A stretch of 55,517 bases of DNA from an uncultured Lachnospiraceae bacterium (GCA_951800685.1 CATOJY010000023.1:1-55517), one strand, 5' to 3'. Positions 27,522-36,302 are shown, counted from the stretch's first letter. Notes: generated from the sequence alone by a model not told the origin. Numbers and translations: made by a program.

Positions 27522-28984
27522 CTTTTATTTCCTTTTTGTCCCCCGTCCGTTTTCTGGTAAACGATACTTGATGGTTTTTTTCCACTTCCCCGTTTAAGAA
27601 GTAAGCCCTTGCAGAAAATATTCCTATCCAGATTTCTCTCTACCCGCCGCAATCTGCCATAAGCAACTGTCCACCCTGCAAAAGCTCCGAGCAGAACACC
27701 CAGACCATACCAGATCTCTGACATATGCATAGCGACAACACTTCCCAAAAAAGTCACGCCGCAAAAACAAAACGTTGTCATAACAGCCCCCGCCAGATCA
27801 TTGTAATAATACAAAAAAAGGATTGCTGCATACATCAAAAACAATATGAAATACCCCGCTGCCATACAGGGATAAATCCGCATGACCATACCCCCAAGGC
27901 CAATTCTTGGCAAAAGAACAATACAGAGCAGATACAACACCACAGATATGATAAACTGAATGCGCACCAGACTCATCAGCTCACTGCTGATCTGTCTAAA
28001 CATCCTCCTCTGCGTATTATTGATATCAGCGCGTTTTCCCCCAATCACAGCTTCCGAATAAGCTCTGTATTTTTCATGAAAATGCATCTCTATCCTGGCT
28101 ATAAAGATAACTGTAGCGGAGATGTTCGTAAACATGGCAATGCAGGTGGCCATATCATACGGCTGATTGCATACGAAACTCTTAACCACCACAATTCTCA
28201 TTTCGCTTGACCAAAAGACAAAATTGTGAATATATAAGCCAAGAATATACAGGAAATTAGCCGCCATCAGCTGCCACCATTTCCCATAATATTTCACTAC
28301 CGCTTTATAGCGGTTACTGTTTTGCATAAAATATCTCTTGACTGTAGCAAACTCCATTACTGCGATCAGAAAGAATCCTATCATAAGAGAAAACAGTATG
28401 CTGATCGTCACTTCCCAATGGAACCAAAAACAAAGAATAGCTGCTATCACAAACGCCATCATCATCCCTAATAGGAAATACAACGAAATTTTCTGATAAT
28501 CCTTACAAATAGAAAGGTAAATCATCGAATAAAAAACCAGTACCAGTGAAATATAGCCACAAAATCCTACAAATACATAGAATACACTGACTCCCCCAAC
28601 GAAATGCTCCCACAGACAAAATGGAATTCCCAGAAGACAGCTAAACACAATATTGAACATCAGACCCAAATAATAACAGGATAAAATATCCTGGTAACGT
28701 TCTTCGAAGATGGCATCCTGTATATATTTTGACGATACTGCATTAAAAGGCGCTGCTGTCACCAGTGCAAAGATAAAGGTGTACAATATTGTGCAGAAAA
28801 AAACTTCTCGCTCCAGGTAGGTTGTGCTATTGAGCCCCATCACCCATCCCATCAAAACAATGTTCAATATAACCAGTACCATCGGTGCTACTGTTGCAAT
28901 GGTACTGTAAACAAATCCGACAAGACTCGAAAAAACAGATTTCTTTTCGAATATGCGGTTTAATCTGACGCCAATTCCTGCCAT
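27500..28984 (-). CDS. pelG: PelG, Pel polysaccharide transporter
   Basis: The 494-residue protein has about 12 membrane segments and the PelG-type opening MAGIGVRLNRIFEKKSVFSSL. In known systems PelG is a MOP-superfamily-like exporter that works with PelD, PelE and PelF in the cytoplasmic membrane to make and export Pel. The charged C-terminal tail of about 35 residues is short and species-specific. GAGGAGGAGTAGGTCT precedes the ATG, 4 bases after the pelF stop, so the two are co-translated. Family identity is well supported by pelF, pelE and pelD upstream. Confidence 0.92.
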   Translation of the reverse strand: MAGIGVRLNRIFEKKSVFSSLVGFVYSTIATVAPMVLVILNIVLMGWVMGLNSTTYLEREVFFCTILYTFIFALVTAAPFNAVSSKYIQDAIFEERYQDILSCYYLGLMFNIVFSCLLGIPFCLWEHFVGGVSVFYVFVGFCGYISLVLVFYSMIYLSICKDYQKISLYFLLGMMMAFVIAAILCFWFHWEVTISILFSLMIGFFLIAVMEFATVKRYFMQNSNRYKAVVKYYGKWWQLMAANFLYILGLYIHNFVFWSSEMRIVVVKSFVCNQPYDMATCIAMFTNISATVIFIARIEMHFHEKYRAYSEAVIGGKRADINNTQRRMFRQISSELMSLVRIQFIISVVLYLLCIVLLPRIGLGGMVMRIYPCMAAGYFILFLMYAAILFLYYYNDLAGAVMTTFCFCGVTFLGSVVAMHMSEIWYGLGVLLGAFAGWTVAYGRLRRVERNLDRNIFCKGLLLKRGSGKKPSSIVYQKTDGGQKGNKRWKQEVS

Positions 28985-28988
28985 AGAC

Positions 28989-30455
28989 CTACTCCTCCTC
29001 GCTATGATCCTTCAGCTCATCTTCTTGAAAAGCTAGCTGCATACTGTCAGCAAATTCTTTATAGATCGTCCTGTAAGCATTCAGCATATTTTCTACACGA
29101 TAAATTGCCGACACCCTTCGATATCCATTTTCCCCCATCTGCATACGTATCTGCCGGTTCCCAGCAAGAGTAAGAATTGCCTGCGTGATCTCGCCGATAT
29201 TCATAATATGGGTAACGATTCCTGCGTCCCCAAACGTATCTTCTGCTCCGTTCCCCAGGATCAATCCCCTGCAATCCCCTACATCCGTAGCAATTACTGG
29301 CTTATGGGCAGCGAAGCTTTCCAAAATCGTCAGCGGCTGTCCTTCGCTGATGCTGGTCAGAATCATCATGTCCATCTTGCCATAATATTCCCTCACATCT
29401 ACCCTGCCAGTAAAAATCACATCAGAAATCCCCATGATCCCTACCATATCAAAACACTCTTTCGCATAGCTCTCATCATCCTGCCAGGGGCCCATGATCC
29501 AGAGTTTCAGCCTCGGTTCCTGTTCTTTCGCAAATCCAAAAGCTTGAATCAATGTCTTGACATCCTTGATCGGCGTCACGCGAAAAACTGCGCCAACATA
29601 GATTTCCTCCTGCTCTGCCTCCGTCTTACCCAAAAGATCCTGAAATTTTTCTACCTCAATGCCATTCGGTACCACCATTGTTTTTTCTATTGGACACTCC
29701 AGTTCCGCCTGCAGTTCCCTGGCACGTCCATACAGACTCGTTACCAGCTCCGCTCTGTCATATGCCATCTTAGACATCTTACGGAACTGCTCGATCCAGA
29801 TATTCTTATAGATCCCTGTAACCCATTTTGATCGGATCAGCTCCTCCTCCCGTTCCCTCGTATAGATCCCATGCTCTGATACCAACATTCTGCCGCCATG
29901 AATATGCTTTCCCATGCCTCCCAAGATACCTGCATACCCGGTGCTCAGACAATGATACACATCCGCTTTTGGTATTTTCATCTGTAAAGCCCGAAAAAGC
30001 GGCAGATAAATGGAACGCATCGTCCAAAGAAAGTCTGTAAATACAATCTGGCTGTAGTTCAAAAGATAGAATTCCGTCACTGCATTTAGGAAATCTTCTC
30101 CCATCAGCAGATCGTTCAGAGAATGTTTTTTCTTCTGGAAGAAATCAATCAAAGCCTCCCACTCAACCCGTCTGCCGAGCATAAGGCTGCGTAAAGCCTG
30201 ATATTCTTTCTTATTCATCCTTCCTCTGCCTCTTCTATGTTTGCACCAGTCCAAATCATCCAGATAAAGTTCATGGACTTCCACAACATTATCTGGTAGT
30301 TCGTACACAAATTTCCCCCGCAGATCTCTGTTTGCTACGATGGAAAGAATCACAAATTCCTCTCCTGGAAAGGAACGGATCAGGCCATGTGCCCAGCTGG
30401 ACATGCCTCCTACCGTATATGGATAACATCCTTCCGCTATTATGCAAATTCTCAT
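28989..30455 (-). CDS. pelF: PelF, GT4 glycosyltransferase for Pel synthesis
   Basis: PelF is the cytosolic glycosyltransferase that polymerises the Pel chain; in characterised systems it uses UDP-GalNAc. The 488-residue protein opens with RICIIAEGCYPYTVGGMSSW, typical of PelF, then has SEHGIYTREREEEL, VPNGIEVEKF and the GT4 motif SEGQPLTILES (E-x7-E) in the C-terminal half. GGAAGAGGAAAGAGATAGA precedes the ATG. It lies 21 bases after the DUF2194-like gene and directly before pelG. The actual sugar of this organism cannot be told from the sequence. Confidence 0.94.
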   Translation of the reverse strand: MRICIIAEGCYPYTVGGMSSWAHGLIRSFPGEEFVILSIVANRDLRGKFVYELPDNVVEVHELYLDDLDWCKHRRGRGRMNKKEYQALRSLMLGRRVEWEALIDFFQKKKHSLNDLLMGEDFLNAVTEFYLLNYSQIVFTDFLWTMRSIYLPLFRALQMKIPKADVYHCLSTGYAGILGGMGKHIHGGRMLVSEHGIYTREREEELIRSKWVTGIYKNIWIEQFRKMSKMAYDRAELVTSLYGRARELQAELECPIEKTMVVPNGIEVEKFQDLLGKTEAEQEEIYVGAVFRVTPIKDVKTLIQAFGFAKEQEPRLKLWIMGPWQDDESYAKECFDMVGIMGISDVIFTGRVDVREYYGKMDMMILTSISEGQPLTILESFAAHKPVIATDVGDCRGLILGNGAEDTFGDAGIVTHIMNIGEITQAILTLAGNRQIRMQMGENGYRRVSAIYRVENMLNAYRTIYKEFADSMQLAFQEDELKDHSEEE

Positions 30456-30476
30456 TCTATCTCTTTCCTCTTCCTA

Positions 30477-32318
30477 TTAATAGGCTGCCTTTAACGTTAT
30501 CTTTGCTTTTTCCTGTTCTACTCTGACCAGATATGCGTCTTCCTCCAACTGTTTCCAGCTTCCGCCTTCTACACTTTCAATCTTCTCACGATTCGTCCGC
30601 AGTACAAACCACACGACTCCTTTCGCACTGTTCCGCTCCAAAGAGATCGTATTAAATTCTCTGTATGCTTTATAATCCAGAGCTAGAAAACTGCGGATCC
30701 GTTCATCACATTCTGATACCGTCGTACAGTCAAATCCTTGCTCACCAAATCGGTAATCCTGCAGATTCTTGCGCAGGATATTGGATGCCAATGCCCATTC
30801 ATCCTTCTCCTCTTTTGGATAGACGATATCTTCCATATCAACTAGTACGCTGACATAGCCAAGCGCTGTCTCCAGGCATCTGCTCCGGAAATCATACCGT
30901 ACAGTATCTTCTAAACCATCTATTACAGCACACTGTCTTGTGATATATTCCGAAAGATAACCAATCACTTCTTTGTCATCATTTTCTTCTTCGTACTTTT
31001 CAACGACCGTCCTCACAGAAGCAAACAGATCCTCCTGTAAAACTGCCCAGACTTCCTTCTCTGTCAGACCACCCGGATAGAACGAAGTAAACTGATAAGT
31101 TGGCAGCGCTTCCTGCATGAACTCTTCATCTTTTGCAACCTTTTTCTCTATGGATGTGTCCGAATGACACGTGCCAGATAATCCAGTCTCTGCACGCTGT
31201 TCATTTAGAAGCTTCATATAACGCTGAAACTGAGACACATCCGGGTAGCTGTCGTCCTCATAATCCAACTGTGGAGAGAGCATACAAGACAGTGCCAAAC
31301 TGTGTTCCCGTCGTACTGCCACCACATCGGGCCAGACAACATTCTGGTATAATCCCTCCAGCGACTGGCTGTACTGCTCCATCAGAACATCATCATTCTC
31401 CTCTGCAAGCCCTGGATAATTGGCATAAATCAGATTCTGCGCATTGACCACCGGATAGATCTCATAAGACCCCATTTCCGCTGACATAGCCGATAAGATT
31501 CCTAAACCGGCTATATCCTCCAGATAGCTGCCATTTACCACAAACACAGGTGCCGTCTCCGTATCCCTGCGCCAGAGGACAGCCGGCAGTTCTGCATCTG
31601 TCAAAGCATCCAATCCTGCAGTTCTTTTCTTCGGCATGCCATTCATATAAATCTTACTTTCCGAAGTCACTTCATACCATGGGAATGTGAATTCCAGTCC
31701 CTCTTCCAGTCCCTCTTCCGAGTAGACCGCCTCACCTCCCAGTAAGAAATCCTGGTGCAGATGAAGCTCTGCCACAGCCATCTCTTCCGCCCGGATTGTC
31801 TCGATCCCCAGAAGCTCCTGCAGCTGCTTGTTCTCTTTGAGTACAGATACCTTTGGCAAATTACAGAAGATGAGCGGAATTCCTGCTTCCACATACGCTT
31901 CTAGTAAGTCACAATTTCCCTCTTTCTTCCAGTCAAGTTCTGCAGCCTCGATCAGAATCATAGCAGGCGCTACATCCCTTTGCACTGTCTTTGCCTTCTC
32001 ATAGGCTTCCAGCGTCGGATATGCTGCCCAATTCCGCTTTGTATAAGAGGTCCAGAGAGACGCCGTCTCACCTACCACTGCTTCCTGATCACCAATAAAT
32101 ATAACCATTTCCCGTAAATCATGAGCGAACTCGCTCTGCCTCTCATTAACATCAGCGCTAAAAGCATCGTTCCTATTTGAGATCTCTGACGTATCTACAA
32201 TATAGTCATTTACTTCATAATTATTCCAGCTTTCCAACGCCACATTAGAAAACTGGAACAAAAATAACACGATAAACATTATAACTGTAATTGTAAAATA
32301 ATTTCGACGTGATATCAT
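30477..32318 (-). CDS. DUF2194-like exported protein in the PelA position
   Basis: The 613-residue protein has one N-terminal membrane anchor and otherwise looks extracellular. The first half is Rossmann/amidotransferase-like (MVIFIGDQEAVVGE, PAMILIEAAELDW, GIPLIFCNLPKV). The second half contains SLALSCMLSPQLDYEDDSYPD and LSGTCHSD, the region where DUF2194 proteins resemble polysaccharide deacetylases. PelA-type deacetylases occupy this place in other Pel operons, so it may deacetylate or otherwise process the polymer. I see no complete canonical NodB metal triad, so activity is uncertain. ATG at 32318 follows GGAGAGGTAGAA and is chosen over one eight codons upstream. A 12-bp tandem repeat (31694-31717) encodes the EEGLEEGLE stretch. 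Confidence 0.72.
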   Translation of the reverse strand: MISRRNYFTITVIMFIVLFLFQFSNVALESWNNYEVNDYIVDTSEISNRNDAFSADVNERQSEFAHDLREMVIFIGDQEAVVGETASLWTSYTKRNWAAYPTLEAYEKAKTVQRDVAPAMILIEAAELDWKKEGNCDLLEAYVEAGIPLIFCNLPKVSVLKENKQLQELLGIETIRAEEMAVAELHLHQDFLLGGEAVYSEEGLEEGLEFTFPWYEVTSESKIYMNGMPKKRTAGLDALTDAELPAVLWRRDTETAPVFVVNGSYLEDIAGLGILSAMSAEMGSYEIYPVVNAQNLIYANYPGLAEENDDVLMEQYSQSLEGLYQNVVWPDVVAVRREHSLALSCMLSPQLDYEDDSYPDVSQFQRYMKLLNEQRAETGLSGTCHSDTSIEKKVAKDEEFMQEALPTYQFTSFYPGGLTEKEVWAVLQEDLFASVRTVVEKYEEENDDKEVIGYLSEYITRQCAVIDGLEDTVRYDFRSRCLETALGYVSVLVDMEDIVYPKEEKDEWALASNILRKNLQDYRFGEQGFDCTTVSECDERIRSFLALDYKAYREFNTISLERNSAKGVVWFVLRTNREKIESVEGGSWKQLEEDAYLVRVEQEKAKITLKAAY

Positions 32319-32378
32319 TTCTACCTCTCCTGTCCATTTCAACAGACATCCTGCTATATTATCTCAGAATCGCAAAAT

Positions 32379-33338
32379 TTAACTGAAAATCCGAATTAAT
32401 TCCAACGTCTCATTATCAATCACTACATCCGATCGTTTCAAAGCATCAAGCGTCTGAAAAAACGCCTCACTGTTTCTGACAATAAAGTATAACTTCAATT
32501 TGCAGGTAAATGCCGCCAACTGGTCCGGATACTGCTGGGCCAGCCGCAGGCACCATTCTTCTGCCTCTTCATAATCCCCATTCTCCAAAAGTCTCAAGGC
32601 TATACTTTCATACTGTTGTACTTTCATGCCGACAGGATTTTTTCTATAAAACGACTCCCCTGCCTCTGTCATCATCCGTACAAACCGTTTCTGTTCCAGT
32701 TCCGTAAAAACTTTTTGCTTTAGAATATCGTCTGTATAGTTGATCATCAGATCCTCATATTCTGTCTGATCTGGCTCCTCCTCTCTTATCCCCAGATAAA
32801 GCTTCTGTACCTCCATACGGAATTCACTCAATTCATGGCTTAAGATGGATGCCGCATAATGCGATGTCTCGGAATCTTTTGTTTCCAGAGCCAGAGAAAT
32901 CGCTGATAAGGAGTGCCTGATCTCACCTTTGAGCACGTTTAACATTGCTGCCCGCAAGCTCTTCTGGTCATTGACTGCGATCGCCTCTTCTAATGGAACC
33001 ACATTCATTTCTCTTTCTTCATCTGCACGGATCTGCGTTCTCACACGCTCCTTACTAAATACGACATCATCCAACTCTACCTGGAACCTGAACACGGTCA
33101 GATAGAGAAGGTGTACAACCAGGAAAAATAGCGGTCCTATCACCGGGCACAACACCATCACAAGAAACCGGAGAAAATAAGTCCTTCTGTTATCATGCAG
33201 ACGTTCTTCTTCCCCTTCCTGCTTTCTGTTACGAAAAGGTACTATGATCAGGCTGCCGACCAGCAGATACAAAACCGCCAAAATCGTATTCATAATCACA
33301 ACGATGAGAAAAACATGTTCCTCCCACGTTAAAATCAT
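32379..33338 (-). CDS. pelE: PelE-like membrane/helical-repeat protein
   Basis: The 319-residue protein has two hydrophobic segments near residues 7-35 and 55-87, followed by a cytosolic all-helical region. PLEEAIAVNDQKSLRAAMLNVL and the TPR-like stretch GDYEEAEEWCLRLAQQYPDQLAAFTCKLKLY fit PelE, which couples PelD to PelF and PelG in the synthase complex. The start overlaps the pelD stop as ATGA behind GAGAGGGGGCTG. Sixty bases separate its end from the DUF2194-like start. Sequence conservation in PelE is low, so the call rests on architecture and position. Confidence 0.85.
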   Translation of the reverse strand: MILTWEEHVFLIVVIMNTILAVLYLLVGSLIIVPFRNRKQEGEEERLHDNRRTYFLRFLVMVLCPVIGPLFFLVVHLLYLTVFRFQVELDDVVFSKERVRTQIRADEEREMNVVPLEEAIAVNDQKSLRAAMLNVLKGEIRHSLSAISLALETKDSETSHYAASILSHELSEFRMEVQKLYLGIREEEPDQTEYEDLMINYTDDILKQKVFTELEQKRFVRMMTEAGESFYRKNPVGMKVQQYESIALRLLENGDYEEAEEWCLRLAQQYPDQLAAFTCKLKLYFIVRNSEAFFQTLDALKRSDVVIDNETLELIRIFS

Positions 33339-35509
33339 AGGGCAGCCCCCTCTCTAAGACGACACTCATATCCTGCATTTCTAAACCGTTCCATAACGCC
33401 TTCTGCATTTTCTGCATCTGTGTTGGAGAGCAGGATATAGAAACCGCCATCTTCCAGTACACCCATGTAATCTGTCTGCCGCATGTTCACACCTAATGTT
33501 TCCGCCGCTTGTCTGCAGTCTTTTGTCATAATTTCCAACATAACACACTCTGTCAGACCACTTTCCTTAGCACCAAAGAAAGCTCTTGTAAGCTGACCGA
33601 AAGCATCTGCCGACATGATCCTGGTCTGTTCCAGATAACGCTCACTTGTCAAAGCGTCCAGATAGCGGTTTGCATGTACAACCGCATTCTGGATCAAAGC
33701 GCCGATAATCGTTAACCGATTAGCTTCCGAAAGCGTCATACGCTGCCACGGAATTCCCCATATCATTAAAATCAATTCCATGCTGTCCTCAGTGTATACT
33801 GCGCTTGCCATCAAAGGAAGTTTCTCATCCAGCTTCTTATTAATGTAAACGCGGTGTTCCCTCAGATCATGATACAGATCTTCCATCTCTGTATATTTAA
33901 TCGAATTCCCCAGTTTCTTTGCTTCTGTGGAAGTGAAGGAAAACAAACGGGCATAATCACCGTTCGCCACTGTATAAACTGCAACATCCCGGCTATCCAT
34001 CAGTTCGCCCAGTACTTTCGAAGCATAGAACAATACCTCCTCAGGCGCATATGCTTCTAAACTGGAAGTAATTTCATAGATTTTCCCCAGACTGTCTCTC
34101 TGGTTCACAAGTTGTGTCTCAAAGCTCTGTTTCATACGGACATTACTATCGTTGATGTCCGCAATGTCATCCACCTTTCTACTTAAATAACGCACTTCTT
34201 CTTCGTTTTCATCCTTGACAAACTGAAGCTGGTCGCGCATATACCCAACTACCATGCCGATGATAAACAACTGCGCCATCCATATGTAAATATCATAGTC
34301 CAGCAATACTTCAAACCCTGTTCTTCCATACATCTGTTGCAGAAAATATCCCGCAACAGCCAACAGCGAAGAAAAAATCGCCTGCTGCTGTCCATAAACA
34401 ATCGCAAATAGCAGAACATACAGTAAGAAAAAATCCAATCTGTTAAAATATTCACTGCCAGCCGCCTTACTATTTAGCAAAAAGAAGGGAATAAAACAAA
34501 CCAGATTCTCAATAAAGGGAAACAGCCTCTTAAAAGCAGTTTTGACGCCACGCCAAACTCTTCCAGCCGTACTGCCGTCTGTATCCTCCGCATTAATAAA
34601 GGAATCCGCATGACGTTTCATATATTTGACGATCTGCAATACTCCTTCTTCGTAAGATACAAAGATCCTCTGTCCATACTCTTCTTCATAGAGCTTTCCG
34701 TCCAGTATGAAACGATACTGCTCTCCCACTGAATGGTTGGCTAACCGGATACCGCCGCCCATTGCCTTAATGACTAACTCCGCCAGACTGATCTCTTTTA
34801 TTTCCTCCATAGAAGAAATCTGGTAACAGGATCGTGCTGGATGTTCCTCTATCATTGTTTTATAAGCCAGCTCCACTGCATCATTTACGTAGAGCATGGA
34901 AAACGATCTTCTGTCACTTGCAGAGATTCTGCCTGTTTTTAGTGCCTCAAGACACATTTGGAAACACGGATTGCTATCCTCTTGTCCTTTGTGTGGTATA
35001 CCATACAGGTGATCAAACCGCAGAATCTGCACATCCATCCCCTGTGTCTTATGGTAGTTGTCACAGATCTCCTCCCCCTGAGCAATCGCCATAGCCTTGA
35101 AACCTCTGGGTGAAACCGACTCAGAAACAGCGACATCATTGTGATATGCTCCACCAAACACTTCATGGGAAGACAAATAGACAAACCGTCCTTTTCCTGC
35201 CAAAGAGTACGTGGATAGAAGATTCATCACTGTCGCCGTATAACGTACCGATTCCTGTCGTTCCCTGTGCCAGTCAAAATTTGTATCATAAGCCCCCATG
35301 AAAATGACCATATCCGGCTTAACACTCTCGAAAATATCCTTAACACTCTCATCCTCATAGGAATAATCGTACCTCTCAAATACATGCCTATAAGAATTCT
35401 GTCTGTCTCTTCGGCCGGTTAACAAGAAGACTCTGTGCTTTCCTTTGTTAAATTTATCAATCACAGCATCCGCTATCCTGCTGCCGCCACCAACCAATAA
35501 AATATTCAT
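33335..35509 (-). CDS. pelD: PelD with N-terminal degenerate SDR domain, c-di-GMP receptor type
   Basis: The 724-residue protein is a fusion. Residues 1-300 are an extended-SDR (epimerase-like) domain, but the catalytic YxxxK is replaced: F137 and A141 in GFKAMAIAQGEE, and the nucleotide loop reads GGGSRIA. Residues 333-425 hold about four membrane segments, then a coiled stretch (430-475), a GAF-like domain (about 480-615) and a degenerate GGDEF domain. There the signature is EDGGF (686-690), so no cyclase activity is expected. The I-site RxxD is intact as RQTD at 677-680, five residues before it. In P. aeruginosa PelD this motif binds c-di-GMP and switches on synthesis. It heads the operon; AAGGATGG lies ahead of the ATG at 35509. 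Confidence 0.9.
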   Translation of the reverse strand: MNILLVGGGSRIADAVIDKFNKGKHRVFLLTGRRDRQNSYRHVFERYDYSYEDESVKDIFESVKPDMVIFMGAYDTNFDWHRERQESVRYTATVMNLLSTYSLAGKGRFVYLSSHEVFGGAYHNDVAVSESVSPRGFKAMAIAQGEEICDNYHKTQGMDVQILRFDHLYGIPHKGQEDSNPCFQMCLEALKTGRISASDRRSFSMLYVNDAVELAYKTMIEEHPARSCYQISSMEEIKEISLAELVIKAMGGGIRLANHSVGEQYRFILDGKLYEEEYGQRIFVSYEEGVLQIVKYMKRHADSFINAEDTDGSTAGRVWRGVKTAFKRLFPFIENLVCFIPFFLLNSKAAGSEYFNRLDFFLLYVLLFAIVYGQQQAIFSSLLAVAGYFLQQMYGRTGFEVLLDYDIYIWMAQLFIIGMVVGYMRDQLQFVKDENEEEVRYLSRKVDDIADINDSNVRMKQSFETQLVNQRDSLGKIYEITSSLEAYAPEEVLFYASKVLGELMDSRDVAVYTVANGDYARLFSFTSTEAKKLGNSIKYTEMEDLYHDLREHRVYINKKLDEKLPLMASAVYTEDSMELILMIWGIPWQRMTLSEANRLTIIGALIQNAVVHANRYLDALTSERYLEQTRIMSADAFGQLTRAFFGAKESGLTECVMLEIMTKDCRQAAETLGVNMRQTDYMGVLEDGGFYILLSNTDAENAEGVMERFRNAGYECRLREGAAL

Positions 35510-35556
35510 TTACCCGTTTACCATCCTTATTTTATGACATATGTATCATTTATGAC

Positions 35557-35957
35557 TTACACACCCCTATGGGGTCCTTTTCCCAGACTGTCGCATCCTT
35601 TCCACATATGGACAAGTCCCGCAAAAGCCTCCTTCTCCTCCCGTTCAAACCATGCTGTACTTTCTCCTTCTAGAAAAATATAGGGCGCACGGACTGCCAG
35701 CTTTACTAGAATGTCACCTGCTGCCTGATCAATCAGATCCGTCTGGTTTTGATTCTAATGCCGTTTCTGGTCAACCGAATCCATTCCAGCCACAGTACAA
35801 TATCCTGTCCCTTCTCTACTTTCATCACATCTTCCTCGATCACACATGAAATATCTTCATTGTTCGCCAAAGTACAGTTTGATGGACAGGTCTCATCATT
35901 CGTAGAATAGAGAAAAGAGATTGACACGGTATCAGAAAATCCATATAATATATACAA
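35557..35957 (-). pseudogene. Small frameshifted gene ahead of pelD
   Basis: One minus-strand frame runs from TTG at 35957 to TGA at 35733 and ends in a protein-like stretch (VEKGQDIVLWLEWIRLTRNG). A second frame opens after a TAG at 35755, without a start codon of its own, and runs 64 codons to TAA at 35557 (QTDLIDQAAGDILVKL then FLEGESTAWFEREEKEAF). The two would join as one protein of about 133 residues if an AAAA run at 35747-35750 had one more A. A later ATG at about 35823, behind GAGGAAGAT, is an alternative start. I do not recognise the product. It could be a decayed first gene of the pel operon, a homopolymer sequencing error or a slippage switch; chance frames are also possible. Confidence 0.4.
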
Positions 35958-36032
35958 AATAACTACAAATAACTAAGTAGTTTTGTCTATTTTTCTGGAA
36001 TCAAAAAGAGTCCGCCAAACTGTACTTTGGCG
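35865..36032. repeat. 17-bp perfect inverted repeat, arms 134 bp apart
   Basis: CGCCAAAGTACAGTTTG at 35865-35881 and its exact reverse complement at 36016-36032 flank 134 bases. With the next four bases the match is 19 of 21. In between lies a shorter inverted repeat, AACTAC (35961-35966) and GTAGTT (35977-35982). In a pelD transcript the arms could form a long stem; in DNA they could be paired operator sites with looping. No transposase or target duplication is seen. Confidence 0.7.
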
Positions 36033-36249
36033 TACTGCAAAGTTTCTTTTAGACACACTAAATTCAGATTGACACTGAAAAAAAACTAAGTATAATTATA
36101 AAAAATAAACATAAAAAGCAATACAATTTTGTATATATTTACTGTATTAGTTGTAGTACGTCAAAGTTAGATTTGGTGTACTTTCAATTTTCCTCTCTAT
36201 TGTCGTGATTTATCTGCGTCTCTCTATCATTTACCCCACATCAAAGTAC
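36022..36249. promoter_or_regulatory. Cluster of CAAAGTAC-type motifs between pelD and the chemoreceptor gene
   Basis: Copies in either direction: GTACTTTGG at 36022-36030, GCAAAGT at 36037-36043, GTACGTCAAAGT at 36156-36167, GTACTTTCA at 36178-36186 and TCAAAGTAC at 36241-36249, plus CCAAAGTAC at 35867-35875 in the left repeat arm. One copy overlaps the candidate pelD -35 box. This pattern suits binding sites of one transcription factor. Apart from these and the promoters, 35958-36427 is AT-rich and I see no gene or riboswitch in it. Confidence 0.45.
36136..36164 (-). promoter_or_regulatory. Candidate promoter of the pel locus
   Basis: On the minus strand TTGACG (36164-36159) is followed after 17 bases by TAAATA (36141-36136). 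If used, transcription starts near 36130 and the leader to pelD is about 620 bases, covering the inverted repeat and the broken small gene. The -10 box is imperfect and another AT-rich TATAAT lies nearer pelD (about 36090-36100), so this is tentative. Confidence 0.4.
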
Positions 36250-36302
36250 TTATGATTTAGCTACGTAATTGCAATTCCCTGTTCCAGATTCTACAAATCT
36301 TC

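Noticed and set aside
31694..31717. 12-bp tandem repeat CCAGTCCCTCTT
   Set aside because: It is inside the DUF2194-like gene, keeps the frame and just encodes a repeated EEGL stretch.
35563..35575. ACCCC-TAT-GGGGT hairpin near pelD as a terminator
   Set aside because: The stem has only 5 pairs and no T-run follows on the minus strand.
35733..35754. Programmed -1 frameshift site
   Set aside because: The overlap of the two frames has no X-XXY-YYZ heptamer in the right frame, so an indel in the A-run is more likely.
35510..36130. Possible c-di-GMP riboswitch in the pelD leader
   Set aside because: I looked for the conserved GEMM-I and GEMM-II core bases on the minus strand and did not find them.
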